Shown in pieces: positions 46,862 to 57,909 of a DNA stretch of 64,000 bases; position 1 is the stretch's first letter; each line of letters opens with the position of its first letter. Under the pieces are notes generated by a model, which was not told where the DNA came from, made no database searches, and saw nothing but the letters and a program-made list of their open reading frames with translations. Position numbers and translations under genes: made by a program. This DNA is from Nymphaea colorata (lineage: Eukaryota > Streptophyta > Magnoliopsida > Nymphaeales > Nymphaeaceae). The stretch spans positions 558,001 through 622,000 of the forward strand of contig NC_045144.1 of the NCBI RefSeq assembly GCF_008831285.2. The letters are read 5' to 3'.

Positions 46862-47345
46862 GTAGCCAAATGCAAAAGAAGGAACGAAACAAAGAAAAAA
46901 ACAAAAAAAACAAAAGGTATCTGTCAAGGAATGAAAGGCATGATGGCTGAACTTGTAGAAATTGGATGCGACAGTCTTTTGCAGATGTGTAATTTTGGAG
47001 TCAATTTGACTCCTCTTTTTTATTTCCTGAGATGTTGAGGACCATTCCTTTATGTTCATATTTTGGAAATTGAGAGAAATTCCTTCTAGAGATTCAACAA
47101 CAATTATGTGAAATGGATCTTGATGCTTGTATAGTACTGTGAGTAAATGAAAGACATATTATTTGCACAACACGAGCACTCAAGCTTATGAGTTGATGGA
47201 TGATTTATGAACTATTTCAAACTAAAAGCTTGACATCTCTTGTTATATTTCTTGGTTTTCTGAGTGTAGGAGAAACTAACCCAATCCTTCTTTGGTCTTG
47301 TAATATATTGCCCCTTTCATTACCAAGCTACTAGTACATTAATTG
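46862..47345. repeat. Direct repeat, right copy (with 43075-43560)
   Basis: Right partner of the repeat at 43075. The copies lie 3.8 kb apart in the same orientation. The preceding 40 bp, with a ctttggtggttat word, also has a match in inverted order near 42960. Confidence 0.8.
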
Positions 47346-48347
47346 AATACACAAAACCTCTCATATACCCAAGTTGAGTGTCATGCCCCATCATCTCCTC
47401 TATCTTAAGAGAGACATGCCTTTCAGGATAGAAGATTAAACCAAAACCGTCATTCCATCTTAATTGTCTTAGTTGTTTGGTTTTCATTTCATTGCCTTCA
47501 CTTGTGTTGTGGACCAACTATCCCTTAGCACCCCATTGTTCAAATAGACTTGAAAAAGTTAGCCCGTGACAACTTGATTCTTTTGATAAGTACAATCTGA
47601 TCAAATTCATGGGTGTGTTGGTTGTGTCACATTATGATATAGTCTTTGAATTACATATCATACATCGCTTAGGTTTTTAGGTTGCTTGACAGAATATCTA
47701 TGAGAACCACTTTGCATCTCACATCCAACTTGGTTATGATACAATCATGTGTTTGCTAACTTGGGAGCCTACATTTTAAAAATATGCCAAGCTATTTTGT
47801 TCACATCCAACTCAGTTATGATAGAATCATGTGTTCCTAACATGGAAGCCTCCATGCCAAGCTTTGTCTCTAGAGTGCTAGAAAAGTTTTGTTTTCTCAG
47901 AATGCAGTTGTTCCAGCAGGAGAAGAAATTCGTAAAGACAACCTCCTACCTTTTGGAGTCCCCAAAAGCTTCCGTTTCAGAATAAAATCTAATGATATAT
48001 CAAATAATAGTTGTCTAGAGAGTCATTCCTTAGTTTTGGTGTGGCTTGTTGTAGCATTAATTTAGTTGTGTCTTTTTGGTTGATAAAAGTCGAAAGCACT
48101 TTTGTTTTACTTTTGGTGTCCCACATGGTTGCGGTTGCTGTTCTTGAAATGTGTTTTCAAAATCATGAATAAATGTTTCATGTGTTTCGAAAAATCCTAT
48201 CAACAGTAATAACTTTGCCTCCTTTTTTGGGAGTAAATTTCCTATTTTTAGAAATTTACCTGATTCTTTTTGTATTTTCTTAATTTTTGTGCTGCTGAAT
48301 TTTATTCCTGATTGGACATTGATGATAGGTTTTCTTTTTCGGTACAG
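47346..48347. other. No recognisable gene; upstream flank of RadA exons
   Basis: I looked here for the upstream RadA exons (zinc finger, Walker A and the AGPRVLEHIVDVVLY region) and saw none. A 37-base segment (acatccaact...atcatgtgtt) is repeated near 47724 and 47803. Confidence 0.5.
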
Positions 48348-49501
48348 GGTGAGAGATACATGTCCCATCATTTGTTGTGGTCTGTAAAGAATCGTTTTGG
48401 ATCCACCGATGAGGTTGGTCTAAAAGACTCCCTTCAGACATGAAATTTGACCATTGTGGTGCATCAATGAAAGTTTTTAATTGATTTTGAGGATTAAAAA
48501 ATGTGGCCTGATGAAACATTGACATTTCCTATGAGTTTGAATTTCAGTAGTCTTGAATACCATAAATGCCTGTTGGCAGTACTCTGAGGCATTTCCTCAT
48601 GACAATAGCGTGTCAAGTGTTGGTCAAATAGGCAAAATGGAAACTGTTGACTTACAGTGCATAAAGGGTAATCTGTAGCTTCATTTGCATGGAGGGTAAC
48701 CTGTTTGACCTGTGTCCCATACAAATGCACATGCGGTGCATAAATGTTCTATTGAGGGTTCTATATATGACTGCTCAAAATTGTTTGTGGATGATAAATT
48801 ATCATGGTTCATAGATCTTCACCACTGTAAGTTCTATTAATAGAATATTTTACCTTCTCAGTTTGGGGTATTTGAAATGTCCCAGTCTGGTCTTCAAGCT
48901 GCTTCAAATCCAAGTGAGATCTTCTTAAGTGAGAAAAATTGTAATTCAGAAGTTTTAGCAGGCTTAGCCATCTCTGTTATTATTGATGGATCTCGGATCT
49001 TTCTCCTGGAGGTGCAGGTATTCTCTGACATGCCTCATCAATGTGCTGGTTCAAATTTTCGTTTATACATTTTCACAGGAGTGAATTTCATGATACAGTT
49101 CTTTTCTGTGATTGAACATCATGATGTCCGGATGGTTCTGCTCTTTGGGTAGCTACTTCACTATATTGCCCTTTCTTCGTGGTTATGAAGAGGTTTTGAT
49201 TTCTGTTCTATATTTGATCATGTGCATGGATCTTACATACATCCTATTTGTTCCATTTGCATATGCAATGCAACTTTTTTTCTTCTCAAATAACGATAGA
49301 TTAGCACTGCAAATGTGGATTTTTTTTTCTACTCAATTGCAAATGCAGATGTTTCTTTTTCCTCTAGTCAGATCATTTGTGGTACCTATAGTTATGAGGT
49401 GCTGTCTGGTAGGCCTCTGACCTGCATTAGTAACTGTCTCTGATGAGAATATGTAGAACATATAGGCCTGATGAGAACAGGCCTCTGACAGGACTGTTCC
49501 A

Positions 49502-49502
49502 C

Positions 49503-49534
<32 letters not shown>

Positions 49535-49556
49535 GGAGAGAGAGGGAGAGAGAAGC
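49502..49556. repeat. GA microsatellite in the RadA intron
   Basis: An interrupted GA run of about 50 bases. The minus-strand Ser/Leu-rich frame across it is an artefact. Confidence 0.95.
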
Positions 49557-50559
49557 ATAAGGAGGAGGGAGTGACTCATGGAAGGAGTAGGGGCTAAAGT
49601 GGTTAGGTTCAAAGCAAGAGGAGAATGTTATGGTTGACCCGGGCCAGGTTGGTTCTGCTGCTTCTGCACTGCTTACCCATAGGCCATAACTGGCCTCCTC
49701 TATTCAAATTGTTGTGGTCAGATAGGCATGTCTTAAGTCTTAACCTGTGCAAAGTGTATCTCTGCCTCAAATAATCTGCTGACTGTTTTGTTTGGTAAAT
49801 GTGCTTCATCGGGTCCACATTCCTTCTTCCTTTTTTTGTTATTTTTCTGAGCTGCTCTAACTCCTTATATCAGATATGCTGTGAGACATGGCTTAAAGCT
49901 TGGTGTAGGCTGCTTGGACCTAAACGCCTAAATAAAAATATTTAGCTTAAACCCATAAGTCTGTAACATATCAAGCATGATGGTGTTTGCAATATTTTCT
50001 AGTATAGTATGTGGTATTGTAGTGTTTTATTATGAAATCCTTGTGTGAGTAGAGCTAGGGGCTCTTATTTCACCAAATTGTTCCTTTATGTGCTTTTGTT
50101 ACAACTTACAGTCTTACACTACACACAGAAGAAGCTTAATTAGCAGAAGGTTCATTGGAAATCAGTTTATCAATTCAAGAAATGGAGTTTCGTCAAAAGA
50201 CAACCTGTTGCTTGGCCAATCAATATTTATACTCTATAGTGACTATACATTACTTTGAGGGAAAAAAATCTAATGACAAGGAATCACTGAAAATTATCTA
50301 AAATACGATGTTTTTGTTTTAAGTCACATGAGTACATGTGATCTTACCACCTACCCATGTCGATATGTGAATAAGGAAACACAAGTACGTTGGTACGGCT
50401 GTATAGGCTGTATTTTAAAACAAAAAAAATATTTTTTGATACTTAATTTTTTCTTTAATTTTGATTTTTCCCTTCTTTTTTATTTTTCTTCCATCAAGAT
50501 TCTATATTTTCTTCTCATTTTTCATTAAGTTTGAGAATTTTTGTGGATTGACCTGACAC

Positions 50560-53230
50560 CCTTCCTCAGGGCAATGGGAAGCTCGTCATTTTCTTTTTCA
50601 ACCTCATCTTGAGTCTTCAAGGTAGGACTTGGTTCATCCAGGGAAGGAATGGCATTGGGATTGGAATTAGACCTCGCACCACAAGTCACCTCCTCTGTCC
50701 GAGCACCTCATATAGAGTAGACCTGTCCAAACAAACGAAGGCCTTCCTTCTCAGTCCCGGTGTTACACCCTTTCTCCTTCTCAGGCATATCAACAACTGT
50801 GAGAGGTTTTGAACATCCTTTCTCCCTTTCATACCCATAATCAACTGTGATAGGTTCTTCTTTCTTGTAATCCAAGAAGTCTGTAAATTGAATCTCTTGA
50901 CTCTGAGAATACTCTTCCCTAACCACAGACTTCTCACCCTGAAGAGTATTCTCACAAAAGTAAGATGCACCTTCCAAAAAGTTAACATCCCTTGTAACAT
51001 AAACTTGACCAGTAGTAGGATAAAGACATCTATACCCTTTTTGAGTGGAAGAATACCCAACAAACACACCCTTGATAGACCGGGGGTCAAGTTTCTTAAC
51101 ATTTGGACTGTGATCATGAATAAAACACACACAACCAAACACACGAGGGGGGAGAAGAAAAGGTTGACGACTTCCCGGAAGTAAGGAATGAGGAGTCCGA
51201 CCATTCAGTACACGACTGGGCATGCGGTTGATGAGGTACGCACTAGTAAGAACTGCATCACCCCAATAGTGTTTGGGAAGATTTCTCTGAAACAAAAGGG
51301 CTCTCGTGACATTAAGGAGCTGGCGGTTCTTCCTCTCAGCCACCCCGTTCTGAGGGGGGAGTATAACTACAGGACGTCTCATGAACAATCTCCCTTTTTC
51401 GAAGGAAATTCTCAACTGACTGACACATATACTCACGGGCATTATAAGATCGAAAAGTTTTAACATTTCCACCATATTGAGTTTGCACAAGAAGAATGAA
51501 TGTCTCTATGATTTAAGGTACCTCACTGCGATCTTTTAACAAGTACACAAAGGTGGTCCTAGAGAAGTCATCAATAAAAGTAATAAAATATTGAAACCCT
51601 TGACGGGTATGAATTCTCAAAGGCCCCCACACTTCAGAGTGAACCAAGGAAAAAACTTCATTAACACAACTAGTAGAAATAGGGTACGAAGCCCTCACAT
51701 GTTTGGCAAACTGACATACATCACAAGAAATCAAAGGCAAATTTAGAGTGGAAAACAAATCGAAAAACAACTCTTTTAAAATCCCAAAAGGTAAATGCCC
51801 AAGGCGTTCATGCCAATACAAAAAAGAATGAAGACAATCTTCTCTTCTCTTTTCTGTCTTGCTGATCGTTGTCATAAGAGTCGTGGCCACGCGTATGAGA
51901 AGACAATATAAGCCATCAGACGCCAAACCAATCCCAATCCTCTTCCTTATCACCAAGTCCTGCAAAACACAACGATTTATAGAGAAATGAGTTCACAATT
52001 CAGCTCTTTAGTAAGTTTACTAACTGATAAGAGATTTAAGGGAAGCTGAGGGACATGTAATGCTCCTCGCACATGAAATTTGTCAAACAAGGACAGACTC
52101 CCTTCTCCAGCCACAAAGGAAGAGGAACCATCTGCGAGGGATAACTCATTCCCTTCGAGAAGCCAACTTATACTCATGAAACAATTTAGGGTTACCTGTC
52201 ATGTGGTGAGTAGCACCACTGTCAACAATCCATTCTCCCAAGTAGGAGTTACCTTTATCCCCTACAATGGCAAGAGCATGATTAGCCTTCGTTTCGCAGT
52301 TCACAAAGCTGTTCAGCAGAAATGGAGGCCTTGCATCCAGTAGACTTGGTATCCTCCGACACAAGCATCTTCCCACTAGAAGATCTCGCCCTGTTACCCC
52401 ATTTTTCTAGATGAAGATCCCAACGGAAATCCACAGTATGGCCAGTCTTCTTGCAATGAGTGCATCTACGAAGAGGTTTGGGAGCACTACCCAGACCACG
52501 ACTAACAAGTGCAGATCTCTCATTATAAGGTATGTGATCCCTCTTCCCCCCAGGGGAACAAGTCTTCTCTGTTCTTCAGCCTCAACATGGGAGTAGACAT
52601 CTTCGATACTGAAGGATTCTTCAGAGTTAAGAATCTGACTCCTGATATTTTCAAATTCATCATTTAGCCCTACTAAGAACAGGAATATCCTATTCTCCCA
52701 TTCTTTTGCAATGTACTGCATCTGGTTGTCATGACAGTGCCAAGTAGCCTCGGAATGGTAGTCAAGATCCTCCCATTTAGATTTTAGAGCTGCATAGAAA
52801 TCTGCGACCGAGAGATCCCCTTGCCTGAGAGCGTACACATCCTTCATCAGTTGATACACATGAACCTTCCTCTTCTTCTGGCCATACATTTGTTCAAACA
52901 TCATCCACATATCTCTCGCAGTCTTCTTACGAAGAATGAGAGATTGAATATCAGATGAGACTGAATTAACAATCCAAGTTTTCACTTGGTTGTCCTCAAG
53001 AAACCAAGTATCTTAAGCTATATACTGTTCGTAGCAGGTTCAACCTTACTCCCATTCACATATGCAATACGGCCTCGACCAGCTATTCCCATGGTGATGG
53101 CGGCAGCCCACTTAAGATAATTTTCCTTAGTAAGGCGAACGGTAGTGACCTGAAGGGGAATACTCTCGGTTCTATAAGCCACAGCTTCATTCTAACTAGT
53201 GTTGACGGTTGACGGGGAAGAGGCTGCCAT
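50560..53230 (-). pseudogene. Ty1/copia gag-protease-integrase, family B copy 2
   Basis: Gag starts at the ATG ending at 53230 (MAASSPSTVNTS) with stops at codons 13 and 72. It continues as a UBN2-type gag to about 52600. A zinc knuckle near 52460 reads CTHCKKTGH but lacks the last cysteine. The protease follows with WIVDSGATHHMTG near 52230, then LPLNLLSVSKLTKELNCEL. The pre-integrase HHCC (WHERLGHLPF, SCDVCQFAKH) and integrase core follow, with HSEVWGP carrying Glu in place of the first catalytic Asp, and FQYFITFIDD. The integrase C-terminal part has AERKNR, KHYWGDAVLTSAYLINRMPS and KGVFVGYSSTQKGY. It stops at ELPIALRKGVRS near 50550, exactly where RT normally begins. RT, RNase H and the left LTR are absent. 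It lies in the large RadA intron. Confidence 0.9.
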
Positions 53231-53864
53231 AATTGCAGACCTGCCTTACAAAGGGGGCAAAAAGAAACAACAGGAAAAAAGGGAACAAACGGGCCAAAAA
53301 CATGAACTCCACCACAACAGAACCAGGGGCTGAACAGAAACAACCTGCCGTGCGATGGAGTAACGTTGGGCGAGGCAGCCGGTGGCAGCAGCGTTTCCAG
53401 GCGATGCAGTCAGGTGGTGGCGGCAGGAACAGAGCACGGAGTGGCGACGTTAGGCGCTGGCAAAGGCGACAGCGGCGGTCTCGAGCGATGCTCTTCGAAG
53501 GGTGAAGAGAAAAAAAACTCGGGCGCAGAAGGTGCACCGTCGGGCACAGCAGCCTTCGCCTGAGTCCACCAAAACTTCACAGCCGCAAGCAGGGCAGAAA
53601 GAGAGAGTCACCAGAATAGAGAGACACCGAAACTCCAGAAGGCGTTGAGTGCGTTGCCAAAACTCCAATAGTGTCGAGTGCATCGCTGGAAGAGACGCCG
53701 GAACTCCACGATGTCAGGCGATGACCAACGTCGGGCAGCGAACAGTAACAGCACGTGATTGGAACCGTCGGGCGATGGGCAATGAACAGTACCAGCACAA
53801 GTCCTCCTCTCACACGGCCACAACAGAAACAAAAACGCGAATCAGTCACGCCGGAACTTCACGA
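53231..53864 (-). mobile_element. Copia family B 5' leader, GC-rich
   Basis: The interval between the gag ATG and the primer site is unusually GC-rich compared with the rest of the window and is crossed by several overlapping ORFs on both strands. None matches a family I know. It is probably an untranslated leader and possibly captured sequence. Confidence 0.5.
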
Positions 53865-53875
53865 CTCTGATACCA
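53865..53875 (-). promoter_or_regulatory. Copia primer-binding site (tRNA-Met type)
   Basis: On the minus strand this reads TGGTATCAGAG. It abuts an LTR end, CCTACA, at 53881-53876, which fits the usual ...CA terminus. Confidence 0.92.
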
Positions 53876-54091
53876 TGTAGGAACACGAGGATCAAGAACA
53901 AAGGAATACGATGAACACGATGTAACGTCGAAAAACCCTCAGAAAGAGGAAAAAAAAACCATGGACGAGGAGGAACTGGCGCCCACTAGCAACCAGACTC
54001 TCTCTCTCTTAAGATTTCATTAACAACTCAAAATTAGGGCTACACGATGGATCGGGTATGGATCCAGACCCGGTCCTGAAACCCATTTAAC
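53876..54091 (-). mobile_element. Probable 5' LTR of copia family B copy 2
   Basis: The LTR begins with tgtaggaacacg on the plus strand (the reverse complement of an LTR 3' end). It may finish near 54091 (ttaaca), but this outer end is a guess. I found no partner LTR at the left side near 50550, so the element is truncated there. Confidence 0.5.
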
Positions 54092-54818
54092 ATGCTTCAA
54101 CAGTACTGTTAAAATTTAGAAACAGCAAACTACTTGAAATTCAATGTTGTTGTGCTACTCCTTTTTCTTGCTTTATGTGCTAATCTCATTATTCAAGAAG
54201 ATAAACGATGTTGACAGCTCCGTGTGAGACATATCTTCTGACAGTAATAGCCTGCAGATATTGACTGCCATGGGTTTTCTAGGAGCAAACTTCCTTTGAG
54301 GCCTGAAACTTGTTGTACAATCAGCTTTACCTCGTTAAAGCTTGTCCAATGGCTTGTCTGAACACTGTTAAAGTGACGCTCTAATGAAGCTTGCTTTTAC
54401 CTCTCCTTGACCATACTTGATTTTCAGGCTAGACCATTGGTTCCACAGATCCTAACCAGTTTTGGAAACTTAAAATGTCTTTTAAGTTGAAACTCCACTA
54501 GTAGATGGAACTGTGTCTTTCAAGTCAGAACTCTACTAGTAGATGGAACTCATTAATTCAAAGTTGATTTGGGTGTCCACAAAAGCTCATCATTAGACGA
54601 CCCTTTTGAGCTTTTCTGTGTGGGTGGAAGGACTCTTCTAAGTTATTTGGTTCAGATTCTCAGAATAGTTATAAAAGCTCTGGGACCAAATTGCAATAAA
54701 ATGTTTTTAATTATGTTCTAATTCTTTCTATCAATTAATTTGTGCATTCTCTTTAAAGACATTTGATTATTCATGCCATGAAGAATATGTGCTAACTTCA
54801 TGAAATTTCTTTTCATAG
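54092..54818. other. RadA intron sequence, no recognised feature
   Basis: AT-rich intron flank between the LTR and the next RadA exon. A duplicated 35-base block (agatggaactgtgtctttcaag versus agatggaactcattaa, with ctccactagtag) lies near 54490-54545. I looked for the missing RadA exon here and did not see it. Confidence 0.5.
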
Positions 54819-55060
54819 GCCATTTTTTTGAATGTTGTTAGCGGTATGAAGTTGACAGAGACAGCTGGGGATCTTGCAATTGCAGCTGCTATTTGCAGTG
54901 GGCATGTATTTCTTGATCATCTTGTTACGAGCAAAACTCTTGTTACTCTTTCCATGGATGGCACTGAATTCTGATCGAATGATTATTTTCTCATACTGTT
55001 TCCTGGAAATGTGCTGATAGCTTTTTGGAGTTTCTAATACCTAAGAATGTAGGTTTTATC

Positions 55061-55076
55061 GGAGAAGTGGAGAAGT
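55061..55076 (+). repeat. 8-bp tandem duplication in a RadA exon
   Basis: GGAGAAGT occurs twice in a row. Without one copy the sequence would read GEVGLGGELRT, the conserved RadA text. With both it reads GEVEKLVLVASFER. Confidence 0.9.
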
Positions 55077-56046
55077 TGGTCTTGGTGGCGAGCTTCGAAC
55101 GGGTATGTTTAGAAAATTGTGTACATTATAATTGCATCCTTTTTCTTTTTGTCATTTAAATGACAATGAAAAATGGTTTTCATTTTAACATACATAACAT
55201 GTTACCCTTAAAAACATTATTAAAAATATTTCAAACATTGTTTAAGATTATGATTGAGAATGTTGAATGCAATGTCGAATGATCGTTAGCACTGTGTTGA
55301 CATGTAGTGTGGGAACAGCAACCTCCTCCATCTGTTCTCTAGAAAGGTTTTACGATCAAAGTTTTTGGATGTCCACTATTCTGTATCAATCTGTTCTTTT
55401 CGGATGATATCATCTGACAATCACTATATGAATACCTTGATAACATCAATGAACTTGGCCAAGGGAATCTGTTCATAGTAAAGAGATTTCTAATGCATGG
55501 CTACCATGCCAATCCTAACCTGTTTGCCCCTCTTTTTGTGCTTAAGATATGAGGTGCATTCCTCTCTTAACAGTTAACATTGAACACATGTCCACGGTCC
55601 TTAGCCTTCTGATTGGTTCCAGCTATCTTTTGATGCTTGGCATCATGACTTAGTAGATTGCATACATTACTTCAATGTTGAAAATATCAATGCATCTCAT
55701 TTATATCTAAAATGCTGATTTTTTGTAAAATCCTTTCAAGTGTTTGAGCTGTTTGTCCATTTATTACTTTCTCTAGTTCTTTTGTTTTTTGAGAAATTAA
55801 CGTGAATTTTATGTGAGCAATCGACTAGATCTCTTGCTTGTATTTGCTTCAGCTTTTCTGAGGTCTGCCTGTAGATTTAACCTCTCATACTTGCAGTGCA
55901 CGGCTAAGTGTGCTGTGCTTGGATGATGTCATGTTTTAAGTTAGCCAAATATTCATGCTACTTGATAATGCAAGGACAATTTGGATATTTCAGGTTGCAA
56001 GAATGGATAAGAGGCTTAACGAACTTATTAAATTGCGCAATTTAAG

Positions 56047-56144
56047 AAGTGCGTTATTCCAAAAGTGGCAGAGAAGTCGTTCAAAGCCATTGACAAAGTG
56101 CGTTATTCCAAAAGTGGCAGAGAAGTCGTTCAAAGCCATTGACA
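56047..56144 (+). repeat. 49-bp tandem duplication in the last RadA exon
   Basis: Identical units start at 56047 and 56096 (aagtgcgttattcc). Only the second unit is read in the RadA frame (KCVIPKVAEKSFKAID); the first is read in another frame. Confidence 0.95.
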
Positions 56145-56378
56145 CAAGCGGGATAACCACAGTGACTTGTAGCAATCTGAAAGAGGTTCTGAACAAAGTA
56201 TTTCGGACAGATTAAGTCCTCCTTTGCACAACTTCCCTCGACGCCTTTGGTGCAGTGTTGTACATAACAACTAAGGTTGCAAATAGGCCAATGTTATGAA
56301 ATAACTGTCAATTAACATAATTGAGAGCTCGCGGGAGCTAGGTTGGTTCACAAAACTATCAAAATCTCTTGATCCGAA

Positions 56379-57906
56379 TTATGACGTCGCCGAGAAATTG
56401 GCGTCCTCACTCAAGGCCTTCCCGTCTGCCAAGAACATTTGTAGATCTTGAATGCTCGACTCTCGCTTACTCTTGGCTTCTTCAATGTCCTCTGGGCTGA
56501 GGAAGCTAGGTTGGTTCGCAGAGGAAAGCAACCTCGCCCACATACGGTCGGTTATACAGACTTGATTCTGCTTCTCAGTCGCACGCTGCAAGATCAGGAC
56601 AATAAAAGCCAGAAATGAGATTCGAATAAATTTCAAACTGAAAAGGAAATTTGACACATTAGACAATCGTGGTGTTTTTCAGTCACGGAGGAACTTACGT
56701 AGATAGGTATATAAGCATGCCTGCCATTAACAGGACTGACAGTGAAGCCCAAGTATTCAGCCATGGCGCCATGGACAACACTATGAACGAGAAGCGTGCA
56801 ATAGACGTTGTCTGAAGCATTGCTAGGAATGGCACGAATCATGTACGTGGGATCTGCAGACAAATGCCATCGTTCAAATTTAGTCTTCTAGAACAATCTT
56901 TTGTTTGCATCCAAAGTTGCTTTACTCACATACCTATGTATGTGAGGTTCATTACAATCTTTTCCTTGGCAAAGTGGTCCTGCAATTCAAAGGAAGACGA
57001 GTTTATTATGGACCTCAAAGACTATTCAACTTTGTCACTTACAAGCACTCTGCGTAGGCCTTATCCTCCAGTTGTAATAACTTGATCTTGTGAGAAAGCC
57101 ACAGCTCAACGTCAAGAAGGACCTAGTTTCCCTAAGCATCCTTGTGTTCCATGTCGCGCAAGTGCTCCTCAATAAGATTCTGCCCACCACCTTCTGCTAT
57201 AACAATAACCATATGACCATTCTCTCTGAGTCTGTGCTCTATGAATTCGAAGAGTCTCCCCCCCGGCCCTTCCAAATAGAAGGGAGATTCAGGAATCTGG
57301 TAACAGTCCTACCAATCGCAAGAGGAGTTTGTCAAAAACCAGGCAACATTCGACTGGTGCATAAGACACAAGACTTATTAGGTTAAGAAATTTAAAGCAT
57401 ACCACATCTCTGCTAGCCAACGTAGAGTACATAGCAATAAATCCTGCAGCATCAAATGTATGACGGAATTAATAATCAGATAGAGAAATTCATTTCATGA
57501 ATTGACCCACTTCAAAAGAGGGGTTGCATTCTTACGGAGAGAATTCAGACATCTCAAAGAAGGCTCCAACTTCCTATTCGACAGCTACAAAACAATTTGA
57601 TCTTAGAAAAACTGCACCAAAAGGCCCGGTGGAGTTGCGGCAGTGAGGTGAATTATGAACCTCTTAGAGTTCAAGTTGTATGAACTACACCGCACTTCAA
57701 TTCAAAGAAAACCTTAACATGAATAAACCAACAGCATACCAGCCCATCAGCTTAGAGCCATGTAGCATAAGGATCTACTTGGCTGATATCTCCAATGGAA
57801 TAAAGAGTGCTTCAATGCCAAGTTGCAAGCATATTACCGCAATCTCATTGTCAATAGTCTTTGGAATTCCGACAACTGAAACTTTAAGACCACGCCTTTC
57901 AATCTC
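56379..57906 (-). pseudogene. ATP-dependent 6-phosphofructokinase, 3' part of gene
   Basis: Plant ATP-PFK phosphorylates fructose 6-phosphate in glycolysis. Minus-strand exons: 57906-57838 (GLKVSVVGIPKTIDNEIA, the conserved GIPKTIDND segment), 57443-57403 (FIAMYSTLASRDV), 57308-57081 ([13 protein letters not shown], then [12 protein letters not shown]), 56979-56934 (DHFAKEKIVMNLTYI), 56853-56699 ([26 protein letters not shown]) and 56585-56379 ([24 protein letters not shown]). Splice sites are mostly good. The exon at 57308-57081 has TAG stops at 57134-57132 and 57125-57123, and its donor reads AAG|TT. The exon carrying the LMGR segment was not identified, apart from a doubtful piece at 57587-57540 with a stop. 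The N-terminal ATP-binding exons with the GG motif are absent. It is tail to tail with RadA, 163 bp apart. Confidence 0.9.
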
Positions 57907-57909
57907 CTG

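Larger units (their letters stand above)
48348..56215 (+). pseudogene. RadA/Sms-like DNA repair ATPase, 3' part of gene (five exons)
   Basis: RadA promotes branch migration in homologous recombination; plant forms act in organelles. Exon 48348-48413 has SVKNRFGSTDE, including the RadA KNRFG motif. 48862-49017 has FGVFEMSQSGLQAASNP and VLAGLAISVIIDGSR. 54819-54901 has AIFLNVVSGMKLTETAGDLA. 55021-55102 has FLEFLIPKNVGFIGEV. 55994-56215 ends with NLKEVLNKVFRTD and a stop. The intron at 54902-55020 appears to use a GC donor. The zinc finger, Walker A and the exon expected between 49017 and 54819 (about 38 residues) were not found, and the big intron holds a copia fragment. An 8-bp and a 49-bp tandem duplication alter the last two exons, yet the spliced frame stays open. 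It is probably a pseudogene or a truncated paralogue. Confidence 0.85.

Noticed and set aside
53233-53870. Overlapping ORFs on both strands in GC-rich DNA
   Set aside because: The region lies between a copia primer site and the gag start. No protein family is recognisable, and the open frames follow from the high GC content.
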